A stretch of 27,833 nucleotides of DNA from JBAZCI01 sp041671025 (GCA_041671025.1 JBAZCI010000016.1:1-27833); one strand, 5' to 3'. Counted from the first letter of the stretch, positions 8,209-15,823 are shown. Notes: generated by a model from the letters alone, not told the origin. A program made the numbers and translations.

Positions 8209-8405
8209 AAAAAGAGTCCCACAACCCCGCCCTTCCCCCTCATTGCATTTCGGGCTCAGGGTTTTCGAAGACTCAAGCGATGGCAGATCCCTCCTCCTCG
8301 CTTAGCTCGGAGTTCAGGATTTCGGTCCGCCTTCGGCGGACCTCAACTTTCCCAGACTGCTTCAGGGGGTACATCAGCGTAACTAAAAAGAGTCCCACAA
8401 CCCCG
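8209..8405. repeat. 21-bp direct repeat downstream of 5S rRNA with 155-nt spacer
   Basis: The same 21 bases occur at 8209-8229 and 8385-8405 (plus strand begins AAAAAGAGTCCCACAACCCC). The copy at 8385-8405 is the 3' side of 5S helix I plus the U-tract. The copy at 8209-8229 has no nearby 5' partner. The spacer holds a GGTCCGCC/GGCGGACC hairpin (8324-8342) and no gene. It looks like a duplication of the rRNA terminator arm, or a repeat inserted into it. Confidence 0.75.
8384..8403 (-). terminator. rRNA operon terminator built on 5S helix I
   Basis: On the minus strand GGGTTGTGGGAC pairs with GTCTCACAACCC at the 5' end of 5S (one G-U pair, 12 bp) and is followed at once by TCTTTTT. The extended terminal helix of 5S thus doubles as an intrinsic terminator. 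Confidence 0.65.
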
Positions 8406-8521
8406 GCGATGGCCTACTTTCCCATTCGCCCAAAGCGAAAGTATCATCGGCGCTGAGATGCTTAACGACCGTGTTCGGAATGGGAACGGGTGTGGCCATC
8501 TCGCTTGTATCACCAGGGTTG
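8398..8521 (-). rRNA. rrf: 5S ribosomal RNA
   Basis: The minus strand has the 5S landmarks: CCACACCCGTTCCCATTCCG, then GAACACGGTCGTTAAG, and AAGTAGGCCATCGCCGGGG near the 3' end. Helix I pairs CAACCCTGGTG with CGCCGGGGTTG. The mature ends are estimated to within a few nt. It lies about 65 nt after the 23S 3' end. Confidence 0.93.
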
Positions 8522-8859
8522 TGAGACCCTTTGTAAAAAATTGTAACATGAAGAACAAGATATAGACGTATATCTTCTTTGAATACGGTTAAATACTCAC
8601 GCTCTATTAGTACTCCTCCGCTTCACTCCTTACGGAGCTTTCACGTAGAGCCTATCAACCTGATGATCTTTCAGGAAGCTTAATGAAATGTAATCTTGAA
8701 GACGGCTTCACGCTTATATGCTTTCAGCGTTTATCCGTACCGAATGTCGCTACCGAGCAATGCCCCTGGTGGGACAACTCGTCGACGAGAGATTCGTTCT
8801 TCCCGGTCCTCTCGTACTAGGGAAGAGCCTTCTCACATTTCTACGCCCGCAACAGATAG

Positions 8860-8911
<52 letters not shown>

Positions 8912-8971
8912 TGGCGAACAGCCAAACCATTGGGACCTTCTCCAGCCCCAGGATGCGATGAGCCGACATCG

Positions 8972-9329
8972 TACTTTTATCTGTGATCTCTCACAGTGCA
9001 GACTATATCTTCATCCCGTCTTCAGCAACAGGTTTCTGTAAACCATAGCTTGAATTGGTGTGACGGGAGTCGGCGTATTGCCCTCAATCAGTAAACTGAA
9101 TCAAGTGAGAGCTTCCCCTTTCGGGTCAGTCGTTACGGGGTCACCCCGCCAATGGCGGGGGACTTCCCACGGTATTGTCCTTTCATCTTGAACTTGTCAT
9201 ATCCATCAGATGATGAGGAGTCCACCGTTATAAGCCGAATTTATTTTCTTCGATGATACTCAGGATAATCCTGAATACATCGAAGGATTTGGTATGGAAT
9301 CGCTTCCATAGCACCCCAATGTGTGGTTA
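8972..9329 (-). ncRNA. Group I self-splicing intron in 23S rRNA at E. coli position 2500/2501
   Basis: The conserved exon sequence GGCACCU|CGAUGUCGGCUC is split after U2500. P1: exon GCACCU pairs with intron GGGUGC (9316-9311) with the required U-G pair at the splice site. P10: intron ACAUUG (9322-9317), immediately before, pairs with the 3' exon CGAUGU in all six positions. P2 is UAUGGAA/UUCCAUA with a GCGA loop (9310-9293). P3 UUCGG/CCGAA, P4 ACGGU (9228-9224)/ACCGU (9173-9169), and P7 GACU (9131-9128) with the S element GAUAUAGUCU (to 9000) form the core. P9 is CUGUGA-GAGA-UCACAG (8996-8981). There is no homing endonuclease ORF. The last base before the exon is A, not the usual G. Confidence 0.9.
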
Positions 9330-9906
9330 AGGTGCCAAACCTCCTCGTCGATATGGACTCTTGGAGGAGATCAGCCTGTTATCCCCGGAGTAGCTTTTGT
9401 CCGATGAGCTTCCGCCGTCCTATTTCGAGGACATACTACACGCTATTCCTGGCTCGCGCCAGGTCCAGCATGTAATACGCCGCGTACGGTCGGATCACTA
9501 AGTTCTGCTTTCGCAACTGCTCGACATGTTCGTCTTGCAGTTAAGCTGGCTTATGGCTTTGCCCTATCGGTCCGATTTCCATCCGGACCTAGCCAACCTT
9601 TGTAAACGCCTCCGTTACATTTTGGGAGGCGACCGCCCCAGTCAAACTACCCATCAGACACTGTCCGTTCCCCGGATTCACGGGTAAACGTTAGTCATAA
9701 AATCATTTCAGCGTGGTATTCCATATTTCGACTCCAGTCGCCCCAGAAGGCAACCTTCATAGTCTCCCACGTATTCTCGGCAGAAAAAACCTTATAACAA
9801 TGCCAAACTGTAGTAAAGCTTCACGGGGTCTTTTCGTCTAGCTGCGGGTAACGAGCATCTTCACTCGTCTTGCAATTTCACCGAGTCCCTCGTTGAGAGA
9901 GTTCTC

Positions 9907-9969
<63 letters not shown>

Positions 9970-11378
9970 GGTTATAGTTACCGCCGGCGTTCGTCAGCGC
10001 TTCAGTTCGGAGCTTGCACCCCTTACCTTAACGTTCTGACACTGGCCAGGCATCAGCCCCTATACATCACCTTACGGTTTAGCAGGGACCTGTGTTTTTG
10101 ATAAACAGTCGCTTGAGATCGTTTACTGCGTCCCGCCTTGCGGCGGGAAGGCCATATACCGAAGGTACGGCCGTTGTTTTGCCGAGTTCCTAAACGAGGG
10201 TTCTCTCGTACACCTGAGGATGCTCTCCTCGCTCACCTGTGTCGGTTTACGGTACGGTTGCTACAGCGATACAGTCAACTTCCCTTTTCTAGGCACACAC
10301 TCATGTAAAATTGGCTTTGCCTTGCGACGCCGCCTTTTGTCAATCCGGCTTGCGCCGAACCAACAACGTACATAACCAAAACACGTTTTACAGTATGCAT
10401 ATGCGTCAGGAAGAAAACTCGCTGCAACAGTGCTGGAATATTAACCAGCTGTCCATCGACTACGCCTTTCGGCCTCACCTTAGGACCGACTCACCCTGGG
10501 TCGATTTGCGTTGCCCAGGAAACCTTAAGCTTACGGTGGACGGGGTTTTCACCCGTCTTTTTGCTACTTATGCCAACATTTTCACTTCGAAGCGCTCCAC
10601 CGTTTCTTGTCGAAACGACTTCGCAGCACTTCGAACGCTCCTCTACCAATAATATATTTCCGAAGAAATATGTTAGTTCCCACGTTCGGTACGAAATTTA
10701 GCCCCGATACATTTTCGGTGCACAAAAGCTTGACTAGTGAGCTGTTACGCTTTCTTTAAAGGATGGCTGCTTCTAAGCCAACCTCCTAGTTGTCTGAACT
10801 TTTGCACCCCCTTTTACACTTAATTTCGATTTAGGGACCTTACATTGGGATCTGGGCTGTCCCCCTTTTGACCAGTGAAGCTTCGACCCCACGGTCTGAC
10901 TGCCCCGATACACTGCACTGGCATTCGGAGTTTGGTTTAGTAAAGTAGGCTTACGCCATCTTCACCAATTCAGTGCTCTACCACCAGTGCGTAGTTACGG
11001 GACGCTAGCCCTCAAGCTATTTCGAGGAGAACCAGCTATCGCCGAGTTCGATTGGAATTTCTCCACTATCCACGGGTCATCCCCTAGAGTTGTACGGCTA
11101 GTGGGTTCGGACCTCCCCCGCCAATTACGGCGGGTTCATCCTGCCCATGGATAGGTCACCCGGCTTCGGGTCTTGTCGACAGAATTATGAAACGCGCTTA
11201 TCACGCTTGCTTTCACTGCGGCTTGCGCCCTTTTCGGGCTTAACCAAACTCTGCCGAACAAACTCGTTGGCTCATTCTTCAATAGGCACGCCGTCACTCA
11301 AGTCTTGCGACCGAGCTCCGACTCCTTGTAAGTATATGGTTTCAGATACTTTTCATCCCCCTCACCGGGGTGCTTTTT

Positions 11379-11409
<31 letters not shown>

Positions 11410-11555
11410 ATCACAAAACGTATTTAGCCTTGGGGCGATAGTCGCCCCGGATTCCTATAAAATTTCACGTGTTTCATAGTACTCGAGAAAAATCATCGTA
11501 GTTCCCATTCCGTTTCACGTACGGGACTGTCACCCTCTGTGGTGAAGCTTTCCAG

Positions 11556-11733
11556 CTTCTTCTGCTACGGAATGGAGAGCGCCTTTCCCATCCGCCTTAC
11601 GGCGGACCGGTAAGGAACTCCCGCTAGGGAGCACTACCCCGAGTCTACAGGACTCAGACATAACTCTCTCTCAACGCCCCTCCTTCATGCGGGCCTGTAC
11701 CCTTCTCCACCTTGCGGTGGAGAGAAGAAGAAG
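11556..11733 (-). other. Domain I expansion segment of 23S rRNA
   Basis: E. coli has about 85 nt between the GGCGAGCGAA block and the GGGTGACAG block; here there are about 250. AGAAGAAG near 11556-11563 can pair with CUUCUUCU near 11723-11733 and close the extra piece. Inside are four hairpins: CTCCACC/GGTGGAG, GAGTC/GACTC, CTCCC/GGGAG and TCCGCC/GGCGGA. A second, smaller insertion of about 60 nt (around 11775-11840) contains a CTGTCA/TGACAG hairpin. These look like rRNA expansion helices rather than an intron, since no group I or II core is seen. Confidence 0.6.
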
Positions 11734-12068
11734 TTTTGGCTGTTCCCATTTCGCTCGCCACTACTCCGGGAATGCGCCATATCACACATTGATACCCTGT
11801 CATTGCTGACAGGAGATCAAACGTGCGATCTGACATTTTTTTCTGTTCCTCTGGCTACTAAGATGTTTCAGTTCGCCAGGTGATCTTCAATGCACCTATG
11901 TATTCAGTGCATGATGTTCTGCCTCTTCGGCAGACGGGTTACCCCATTCGGAAATCCTCGGATCACAGGTTGGTTGCCACCTACCCGAGGCTTATCGCAG
12001 GCTCCTACGTCCTTCATCGTCGTTTTGTGTCAAGGCATCCACCATATACCCTTAACGAGTATTTAACC

Positions 12069-12354
12069 GTAATCATAAAAGATACGGTTGTCTATACTTA
12101 ACTTAACTTACATCTTACGAATATGTGTTTAGGTACATATCGTAAGATCGAATTCTTCGATGCTCTTCATGTTACCTTGAATTGTCAACGTTCATTCGTG
12201 CTACAGAATGAGTTCCTAGAGCTGAGATAGAAACAGGCGAATTCGTATGCTTCTATCTCGGTTCTAAGTTGTGTATATTTAAGGATGAAAGAACGTATTA
12301 CCGTGGGACCCTTCGACTCGCTCTGCTTACTCAGGGTTTGCACCTTTTGGGTGC
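12069..12354 (-). promoter_or_regulatory. 23S rRNA leader with processing hairpins
   Basis: The transcribed leader holds two strong inverted repeats. One is ATCTTACG-A-ATATGT / ACATAT-CGTAAGAT at 12112-12148. The other is GAGATAGAA/TTCTATCTC at 12223-12258. A CGTTCTTTCA sequence (about 12287-12296, minus strand) resembles the rRNA antitermination boxA. No 16S, tRNA or coding region is present. An isolated TTGACA at 12189-12184 has no fitting -10. Confidence 0.5.
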
Positions 12355-12376
12355 AAAAAATCCCGCGGACGCGGGA
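12355..12376 (-). terminator. Intrinsic terminator inside the rRNA leader
   Basis: TCCCGCG-TC-CGCGGGA followed by TTTTTT on the minus strand. It stands between the only strong promoter and the 23S gene. Confidence 0.7.
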
Positions 12377-12491
12377 CTAAATCTAGCAACAAGATGCCAA
12401 AGCGATTTAGTCGCGCATTTTTGCTAAGGTTAGGTATTCTTGCTTCATACTGTGGAAGAAAAGTGGATTAGTTTCAACCGCTTACAGTGTA
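12355..12491 (-). ncRNA. Short attenuated leader RNA or free small RNA
   Basis: Transcription from the promoter at 12498-12526 would give an RNA of about 135 nt ending at the terminator at 12355-12376. It holds a 9-bp stem GACTAAATC/GATTTAGTC directly before the terminator hairpin, which offers alternative pairings. It contains a 13-codon ATG frame without Shine-Dalgarno. It may be an attenuator for rRNA synthesis or an independent small RNA. Confidence 0.4.
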
Positions 12492-12497
12492 GAATGG

Positions 12498-12526
12498 ATT
12501 ATACGTCGTTTTTTTGGCTATGTCAA
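12498..12526 (-). promoter_or_regulatory. Consensus promoter of the 23S-5S unit
   Basis: TTGACA (12526-12521), 17-nt spacer, TATAAT (12503-12498): a perfect sigma70 consensus, the strongest in the window. It points toward the rRNA genes, and transcription should start near 12491. Confidence 0.85.
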
Positions 12527-12632
12527 CTATCAGCATCGATAAGTGTAGGCCGGTTGGGGGAAGGTGTGATTAAGGTGTCGAAGTGGCTTAAATTGGTTAA
12601 TACTGAGCTCGTTTTAACTCGCTTGTACAATA

Positions 12633-12661
12633 TTGACATTTGATGGTGTGCGTGATTAATT
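12633..12661 (+). promoter_or_regulatory. Probable promoter of the 93-aa gene
   Basis: TTGACA (12633-12638), 17-nt spacer, weak -10 TTAATT (12656-12661). It diverges from the rRNA promoter. Confidence 0.5.
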
Positions 12662-12699
12662 GGGATAAACAGAGACCAAAATTGTGGAGGTAGCAATAT

Positions 12700-12981
12700 A
12701 TGGGTAATTACGGTCACCAAGAGTTTCGCGTTTATTGCGAAGCGGTTCATGCCTTTGTTAAGGCATGCAGGGAACGACGAGAGGCGTCTCCTATTTCGAA
12801 TGCGGAACACTCGCTCTGTACGGCGGCGGATGTGGACGCATATGCGCAAGTTCTTTCCCAAGAGTTCCAACAGGTTATGCGCCTGCAAGGAATGGCGAAG
12901 GGCTTAGGGCTCATTCAAGAAGAGTACGAGGGTGTTTGGCAGGAAGCTGTTGCAAGAGTAAATAGCGGAAAGTCTGCCTGA
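12700..12981 (+). CDS. Small protein of unknown function, 93 aa
   Basis: A free-standing gene with Shine-Dalgarno GGAGG nine nt before the ATG, an upstream promoter and its own terminator. The protein is soluble and mostly helical. It has an acidic/aromatic stretch (VYCEAVHAFVKACRERRE, 11-28) and a second helix-rich block (ADVDAYAQVLSQEF, 43-56; ending in EEYEGVWQEAVARV). There are three cysteines (Cys13, 23 and 40) and no metal motif. I do not recognise a family. Being a single-gene unit beside the rRNA promoter suggests regular expression. Confidence 0.7.
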   Translation: MGNYGHQEFRVYCEAVHAFVKACRERREASPISNAEHSLCTAADVDAYAQVLSQEFQQVMRLQGMAKGLGLIQEEYEGVWQEAVARVNSGKSA

Positions 12982-13005
12982 TCTTTGTTTGCACGTTTTA
13001 ATTTT

Positions 13006-13034
13006 CTCGCTCGAATAGTATGGGCGAGTTTTTT
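13006..13034 (+). terminator. Terminator of the 93-aa gene
   Basis: Stem CTCGCTC (13006-13012) / GGGCGAG (13022-13028) with one G-U pair, then TTTTTT. Confidence 0.85.
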
Positions 13035-13040
13035 ATTTTC

Positions 13041-13068
13041 TTGACAATACATACAGCAACCGTACAAT
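13041..13068 (+). promoter_or_regulatory. Promoter of a short transcription unit
   Basis: TTGACA (13041-13046), 16-nt spacer, TACAAT (13063-13068), directly behind the previous terminator. Confidence 0.75.
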
Positions 13069-13074
13069 ACGGTT

Positions 13075-13239
13075 CAAAATCTGTATATCAGCTTTCCGCG
13101 TCCCTGTGATCCAGCTGATCCGCAATACGTGTCCGTACAGGATGCGTTACGTCTGACTATGGAGTACGTCAGACAACTCCAGCCGGCTGAAGATATGTAA
13201 CCGTAAACCCGCCACTGCTCAATGTAGTGGTGTTTTTTT
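13075..13239 (+). ncRNA. Structured small RNA or tiny ORF without standard start
   Basis: A complete transcription unit of about 165 nt: consensus-like promoter, then terminator CCACTGC/GTAGTGG (13212-13230) with a T-run. It holds no ATG/GTG/TTG-initiated frame of normal form. A 7-bp perfect hairpin GTCTGAC/GTCAGAC (13151-13174) and a long-range pairing of GTATATC (near 13083-13089) with GATATGT (near 13191-13197) suggest a folded RNA. Against this, one frame is open from 13045 to a TAA at 13198-13200 and encodes protein-like sequence (ending VQDALRLTMEYVRQLQ, then PAEDM). It could start only at a rare codon such as CTG at 13081. Both readings are open. Confidence 0.45.
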
Positions 13240-13267
13240 GTCCTGTACCAAAGGTAAGTTGAGAAAT

Positions 13268-13555
13268 CTACATCAAGTCGCCTCTCAGGATGACGATACT
13301 GAATATGAGGACAAACGGAATTAATGTGACAAGAAAGGCGAGCACTGCCCCGACTGCATGATCATGCCACTTGGGTTGCAAGAATGCCCAGGTAGTTGTC
13401 GCAATCAGAATTGCGATCAGACCGCCCCACAGCGCAAAAACCCAGTTACCTATAAATTCGCCAAGCACGATACTATAATGGGCGATCCCTATGCCGACGA
13501 GTGCGATCGTGAAGCCGTATACGACGTGATGTCCGGATTGAAAAAGTTTGGTCAT
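13268..13555 (-). CDS. Small integral membrane protein, 95 aa
   Basis: Three hydrophobic segments (about 11-31, 35-58 and 66-90) are separated by a short polar turn with LQPKWHDHAVG. There is no signal peptide or enzymatic motif. The ATG overlaps the stop of the Nudix gene by 4 nt (ATGA), so the two are co-translated. No family is recognised, and the function is unknown. The ending (VILRGDLM) leaves a short polar tail. Confidence 0.7.
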   Translation of the reverse strand: MTKLFQSGHHVVYGFTIALVGIGIAHYSIVLGEFIGNWVFALWGGLIAILIATTTWAFLQPKWHDHAVGAVLAFLVTLIPFVLIFSIVILRGDLM

Positions 13556-14121
13556 ATGGTAAGCAATTTTTTCAGTGCAGTCATTTTTTTCTTATCAGCT
13601 TTTGCTTTTAACAGTTCCATAAGGAGTACAGGTTCCGCTAGTTTCTCTTTTTCTATCATTGAAAAAAATTCTTTTACACTTTTCCTAAAGGTTGTAATTC
13701 GCTCTCCCGCATCAAGATGGGGTGTGTGAGTTTTTTTACACGCATATGCGATATATATGTACATATCCCAATTGATTTTTGATGTGAAACGACTTTTCTT
13801 AAATAGTGTCCATTTTTTTGCTGTATAGCCTGTTTCTTCCCGAAGCTCGCGTTTTGCGGCTGCAAGTGGCTGTTCGTCATCATCAACGCGACCTCCCGGG
13901 ATTGAGATAAATGGCTTTTTGTGCTGAGGTTGGAATTCACGTTGAATCAAAACTTTATGGTCATCAGTGAGCGCGATAATTAATGCGGTGTCAGGCCGGG
14001 CAACAATTTCAAAGGGATGGGTGGAACCATCATACATTTTTTGGGGCCATTGGTAGACGTCAAAAATGTCGCCGTGGAATACGCGTTTGCCGCCTTTGGG
14101 AAGTTTGATGTTGGTGCGCAT
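13552..14121 (-). CDS. Nudix hydrolase, ADP-ribose/nucleotide-sugar pyrophosphatase-like
   Basis: A 189-aa protein with a perfect Nudix box at 77-99 (G-x5-E-x7-REL-x-EE-x-GY: Gly77, Glu83, Arg91-Glu92, Glu95, Glu96, Gly98). The preceding strand VLIQREFQPQ and the RPDTALIIA segment resemble the ADP-ribose pyrophosphatase group, which splits nucleoside diphosphates linked to another group, with Mg2+. The C-terminal tail (160-189) is lysine-rich. The start is supported by an extended -10 (TGCTATATT) six nt upstream, which predicts a leaderless mRNA; there is no Shine-Dalgarno. It overlaps the small membrane protein gene. Confidence 0.87.
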   Translation of the reverse strand: MRTNIKLPKGGKRVFHGDIFDVYQWPQKMYDGSTHPFEIVARPDTALIIALTDDHKVLIQREFQPQHKKPFISIPGGRVDDDEQPLAAAKRELREETGYTAKKWTLFKKSRFTSKINWDMYIYIAYACKKTHTPHLDAGERITTFRKSVKEFFSMIEKEKLAEPVLLMELLKAKADKKKMTALKKLLTI

Positions 14122-14127
14122 ATGGAT

Positions 14128-14136
14128 AATATAGCA
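14128..14136 (-). promoter_or_regulatory. Extended -10 promoter of the Nudix gene (leaderless)
   Basis: TG-C-TATATT, six nt from the ATG at 14121. No good -35 is present, consistent with an extended -10 promoter. Confidence 0.55.
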
Positions 14137-14239
14137 TGGAAGGTTTAGAAAGTAGATCCCTCCCCTTGGTAAAACTTAGGGTCGGGACGCCTTAGGCGGT
14201 TCATTAAGTTAATTCAGTTGATGAGTTAATTGGGAGTAT

Positions 14240-14268
14240 AAAAAAACCGTCTGCTGGGGAGCAAACGG
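14240..14268 (-). terminator. Terminator of the HAD gene
   Basis: Minus strand CCGTTTGCT-CCCC-AGCAGACGG then TTTTTTT, directly after the TAG stop. Confidence 0.85.
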
Positions 14269-14829
14269 CTAGGTTTCGAGATTTTTGATGATCACGAGGA
14301 GCTCTTCCCACGACTGAACGCGGAGATAATCGGTCGGGGCGCCCGTCCTGAAGAGGTCATAAAAAATACGCGATTGGACGACTCCTTCGAGATAGTCGAG
14401 AACGAACTCATTATCGTCCACGAAAACGTCGGGTCTCACCTGTTCGCAGACGCCTTTTTTGTCTTCGCTGCGCTTAACGACATGAATGCTGTCAATAAGT
14501 AGACGGTGAATCCGGCAGTACTCAACGAGCACTTCGGGGCCGACGATCGTTTGCGCGGAGATAATCACATTTCGATATCCGCGTTCTTTGAGTTCGGCTA
14601 ATGCCTCGCGTGCGCCCTCAATGAGCGGATACTCCATGACTTTGCCGGAAAAATGGTGGTATATTCTGCTGCTTTTTTTCCTCCCAAATTTTTCCAAAAT
14701 CGCGAGCGTCAGCAGGTCGGGGCCGAGCGGAATCTCAACTGTGAAAAGTTCTTTAATCGTCGCTTGGAGAAGCGAGCTATAATCCGCAATCACGCCGCCA
14801 AAATCGAATGCAAGGATCTTTCGAGCCAT
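14269..14829 (-). CDS. HAD-superfamily hydrolase
   Basis: A 186-aa HAD-fold protein. Motif I is FDFGGVI with nucleophile Asp9; the second acid-base Asp of DxD is replaced by Gly11, as in the dehalogenase/epoxide-hydrolase-like phosphatase branch. Motif II is IISAQ (Ser91), lysine 119 or 124/125 would be motif III, and motif IV is VFVDDNEF (Asp138, Asp139). A helical cap of about 45 residues follows motif I. The likely reaction is phosphate removal from a small metabolite; the substrate is not evident. The ATG is preceded by GAGGTG four nt upstream. It is a single-gene unit with its own promoter and terminator. Confidence 0.82.
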   Translation of the reverse strand: MARKILAFDFGGVIADYSSLLQATIKELFTVEIPLGPDLLTLAILEKFGRKKSSRIYHHFSGKVMEYPLIEGAREALAELKERGYRNVIISAQTIVGPEVLVEYCRIHRLLIDSIHVVKRSEDKKGVCEQVRPDVFVDDNEFVLDYLEGVVQSRIFYDLFRTGAPTDYLRVQSWEELLVIIKNLET

Positions 14830-14873
14830 TACGCACCTCAGTATGTAAGGGTACTATTTTCTAAATTCGTTTG

Positions 14874-14902
14874 AATGTAACATGAGAAACCTGTTGTGTC
14901 AA
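14874..14902 (-). promoter_or_regulatory. Promoter of the HAD gene
   Basis: TTGACA (14902-14897), 17-nt spacer, TACATT (14879-14874) with a TG just upstream. Confidence 0.8.
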
Positions 14903-14916
14903 TCGTGTGCCGAGCA

Positions 14917-14945
14917 TTGAATGCGCGGGTAAAAATTGATACTAT
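14917..14945 (+). promoter_or_regulatory. Probable leaderless promoter of the methyltransferase gene
   Basis: TTGAAT (14917-14922), 17-nt spacer, extended -10 TG-A-TACTAT (14937-14945), six nt from the ATG. Confidence 0.5.
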
Positions 14946-14951
14946 CCAGGC

Positions 14952-15806
14952 ATGAAGTTCGTCAATTCACTTCCATATATTAGTAACCCGATCGAGGAAT
15001 TCCGTGATTATGCTTTTGTCGGGTGGGAATCCGGCATTTATCCAAAATTCAAAGGTGAGGCAAAAAAAGAGGAAATCGATTTTATGGTTGATCTCATGGT
15101 GAAGCGGGGCTTGCGGAAAGTGCTGGATCTGGGGGTGGGCGGAGGATTGGAATTGAGCAGTATGCTCAAAACGCTTGAGGCAAAAAAATATCCCGTGGAA
15201 AATGTAGAAGCAAATGAGGTTGATGCGACGTTTATTCGCCTGGCGGCAGAACATTTTGCAAAAGAAAAACAGCAGGTCACAATCCATGAAGCGAATTGGC
15301 TGGACTTTCCAAAGGCGACGCCGCCATATACACATAATTTCGATTTCGGATTTTTGACGGGAAATTCGCTTACCTACATCGGCGGCGGGACGCGGGAGTA
15401 CACCAAAAAAGCTCAGCAAAGCGCGGTAAGCAAGTTTGCCGGTCTGATCGAAAAAGGCGGGTATCTGTTTGTAGACTCACGCAACTACGATTATATCAGG
15501 TCGTTGATGAATCTGCCGAAAGAGCAGATTGTCCAAAACTTTACGTTTGATTATTCAATCTATTATCACGGATTCCAAAAAAGCGTGATGGTGTTCCCGG
15601 CGTATATCAGTGAAACGGTTGTTGTGTTGCATTACTATGATAAAGAAGAAAAAATCTGGAGCAAGTTGGATTTGTACCCGATCTATCAAAAAGACATGGC
15701 GGACATACTGGCAACTGACTTTGAGCTGGAGGAAGTTTTTTATGATTTTGGAAAGGGGACAAAAGAAAAAAGCTTATTCGTTCAGTATTTGGCCCGTCGG
15801 AAGTAG
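14952..15806 (+). CDS. Class I SAM-dependent methyltransferase, glycine/sarcosine N-methyltransferase-like
   Basis: A 284-aa protein. The SAM site is VLDLGVGGGLEL (57-68), with acidic NEVD (89-91 region) after strand 2. The segments FLTGNSLTYI (134-143) and GGYLFVDSRNYDYI (169-182) match the GNS and D-x-RNYDYI signatures of glycine and sarcosine N-methyltransferases. The C-terminal part (190-284) is the family's beta insertion plus last strands. The substrate could be glycine, sarcosine or another small amine. There is no Shine-Dalgarno, and the promoter position implies a leaderless mRNA. The glycosylase gene follows after 17 nt and probably shares the transcript. Confidence 0.75.
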   Translation: MKFVNSLPYISNPIEEFRDYAFVGWESGIYPKFKGEAKKEEIDFMVDLMVKRGLRKVLDLGVGGGLELSSMLKTLEAKKYPVENVEANEVDATFIRLAAEHFAKEKQQVTIHEANWLDFPKATPPYTHNFDFGFLTGNSLTYIGGGTREYTKKAQQSAVSKFAGLIEKGGYLFVDSRNYDYIRSLMNLPKEQIVQNFTFDYSIYYHGFQKSVMVFPAYISETVVVLHYYDKEEKIWSKLDLYPIYQKDMADILATDFELEEVFYDFGKGTKEKSLFVQYLARRK

Positions 15807-15823
15807 GGAGGGTGTATAGTGTC

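Noticed and set aside
11556..11733. A second intron in 23S domain I
   Set aside because: No group I P7/S element and no group II domain V could be found; hairpin-only content fits an expansion segment.
12378..12440. T-box riboswitch upstream of 23S
   Set aside because: The stem before the terminator is suggestive, but no T-box sequence or specifier loop is present.
12440..12643. 67-aa plus-strand ORF over the rRNA promoter
   Set aside because: No ribosome binding site, no homology features, and it covers a perfect promoter on the other strand.
12979..12981. UGA recoded as glycine (SR1/Gracilibacteria code)
   Set aside because: TGA ends the 93-aa gene before its terminator and ends the Nudix gene at an ATGA overlap, so it acts as stop.
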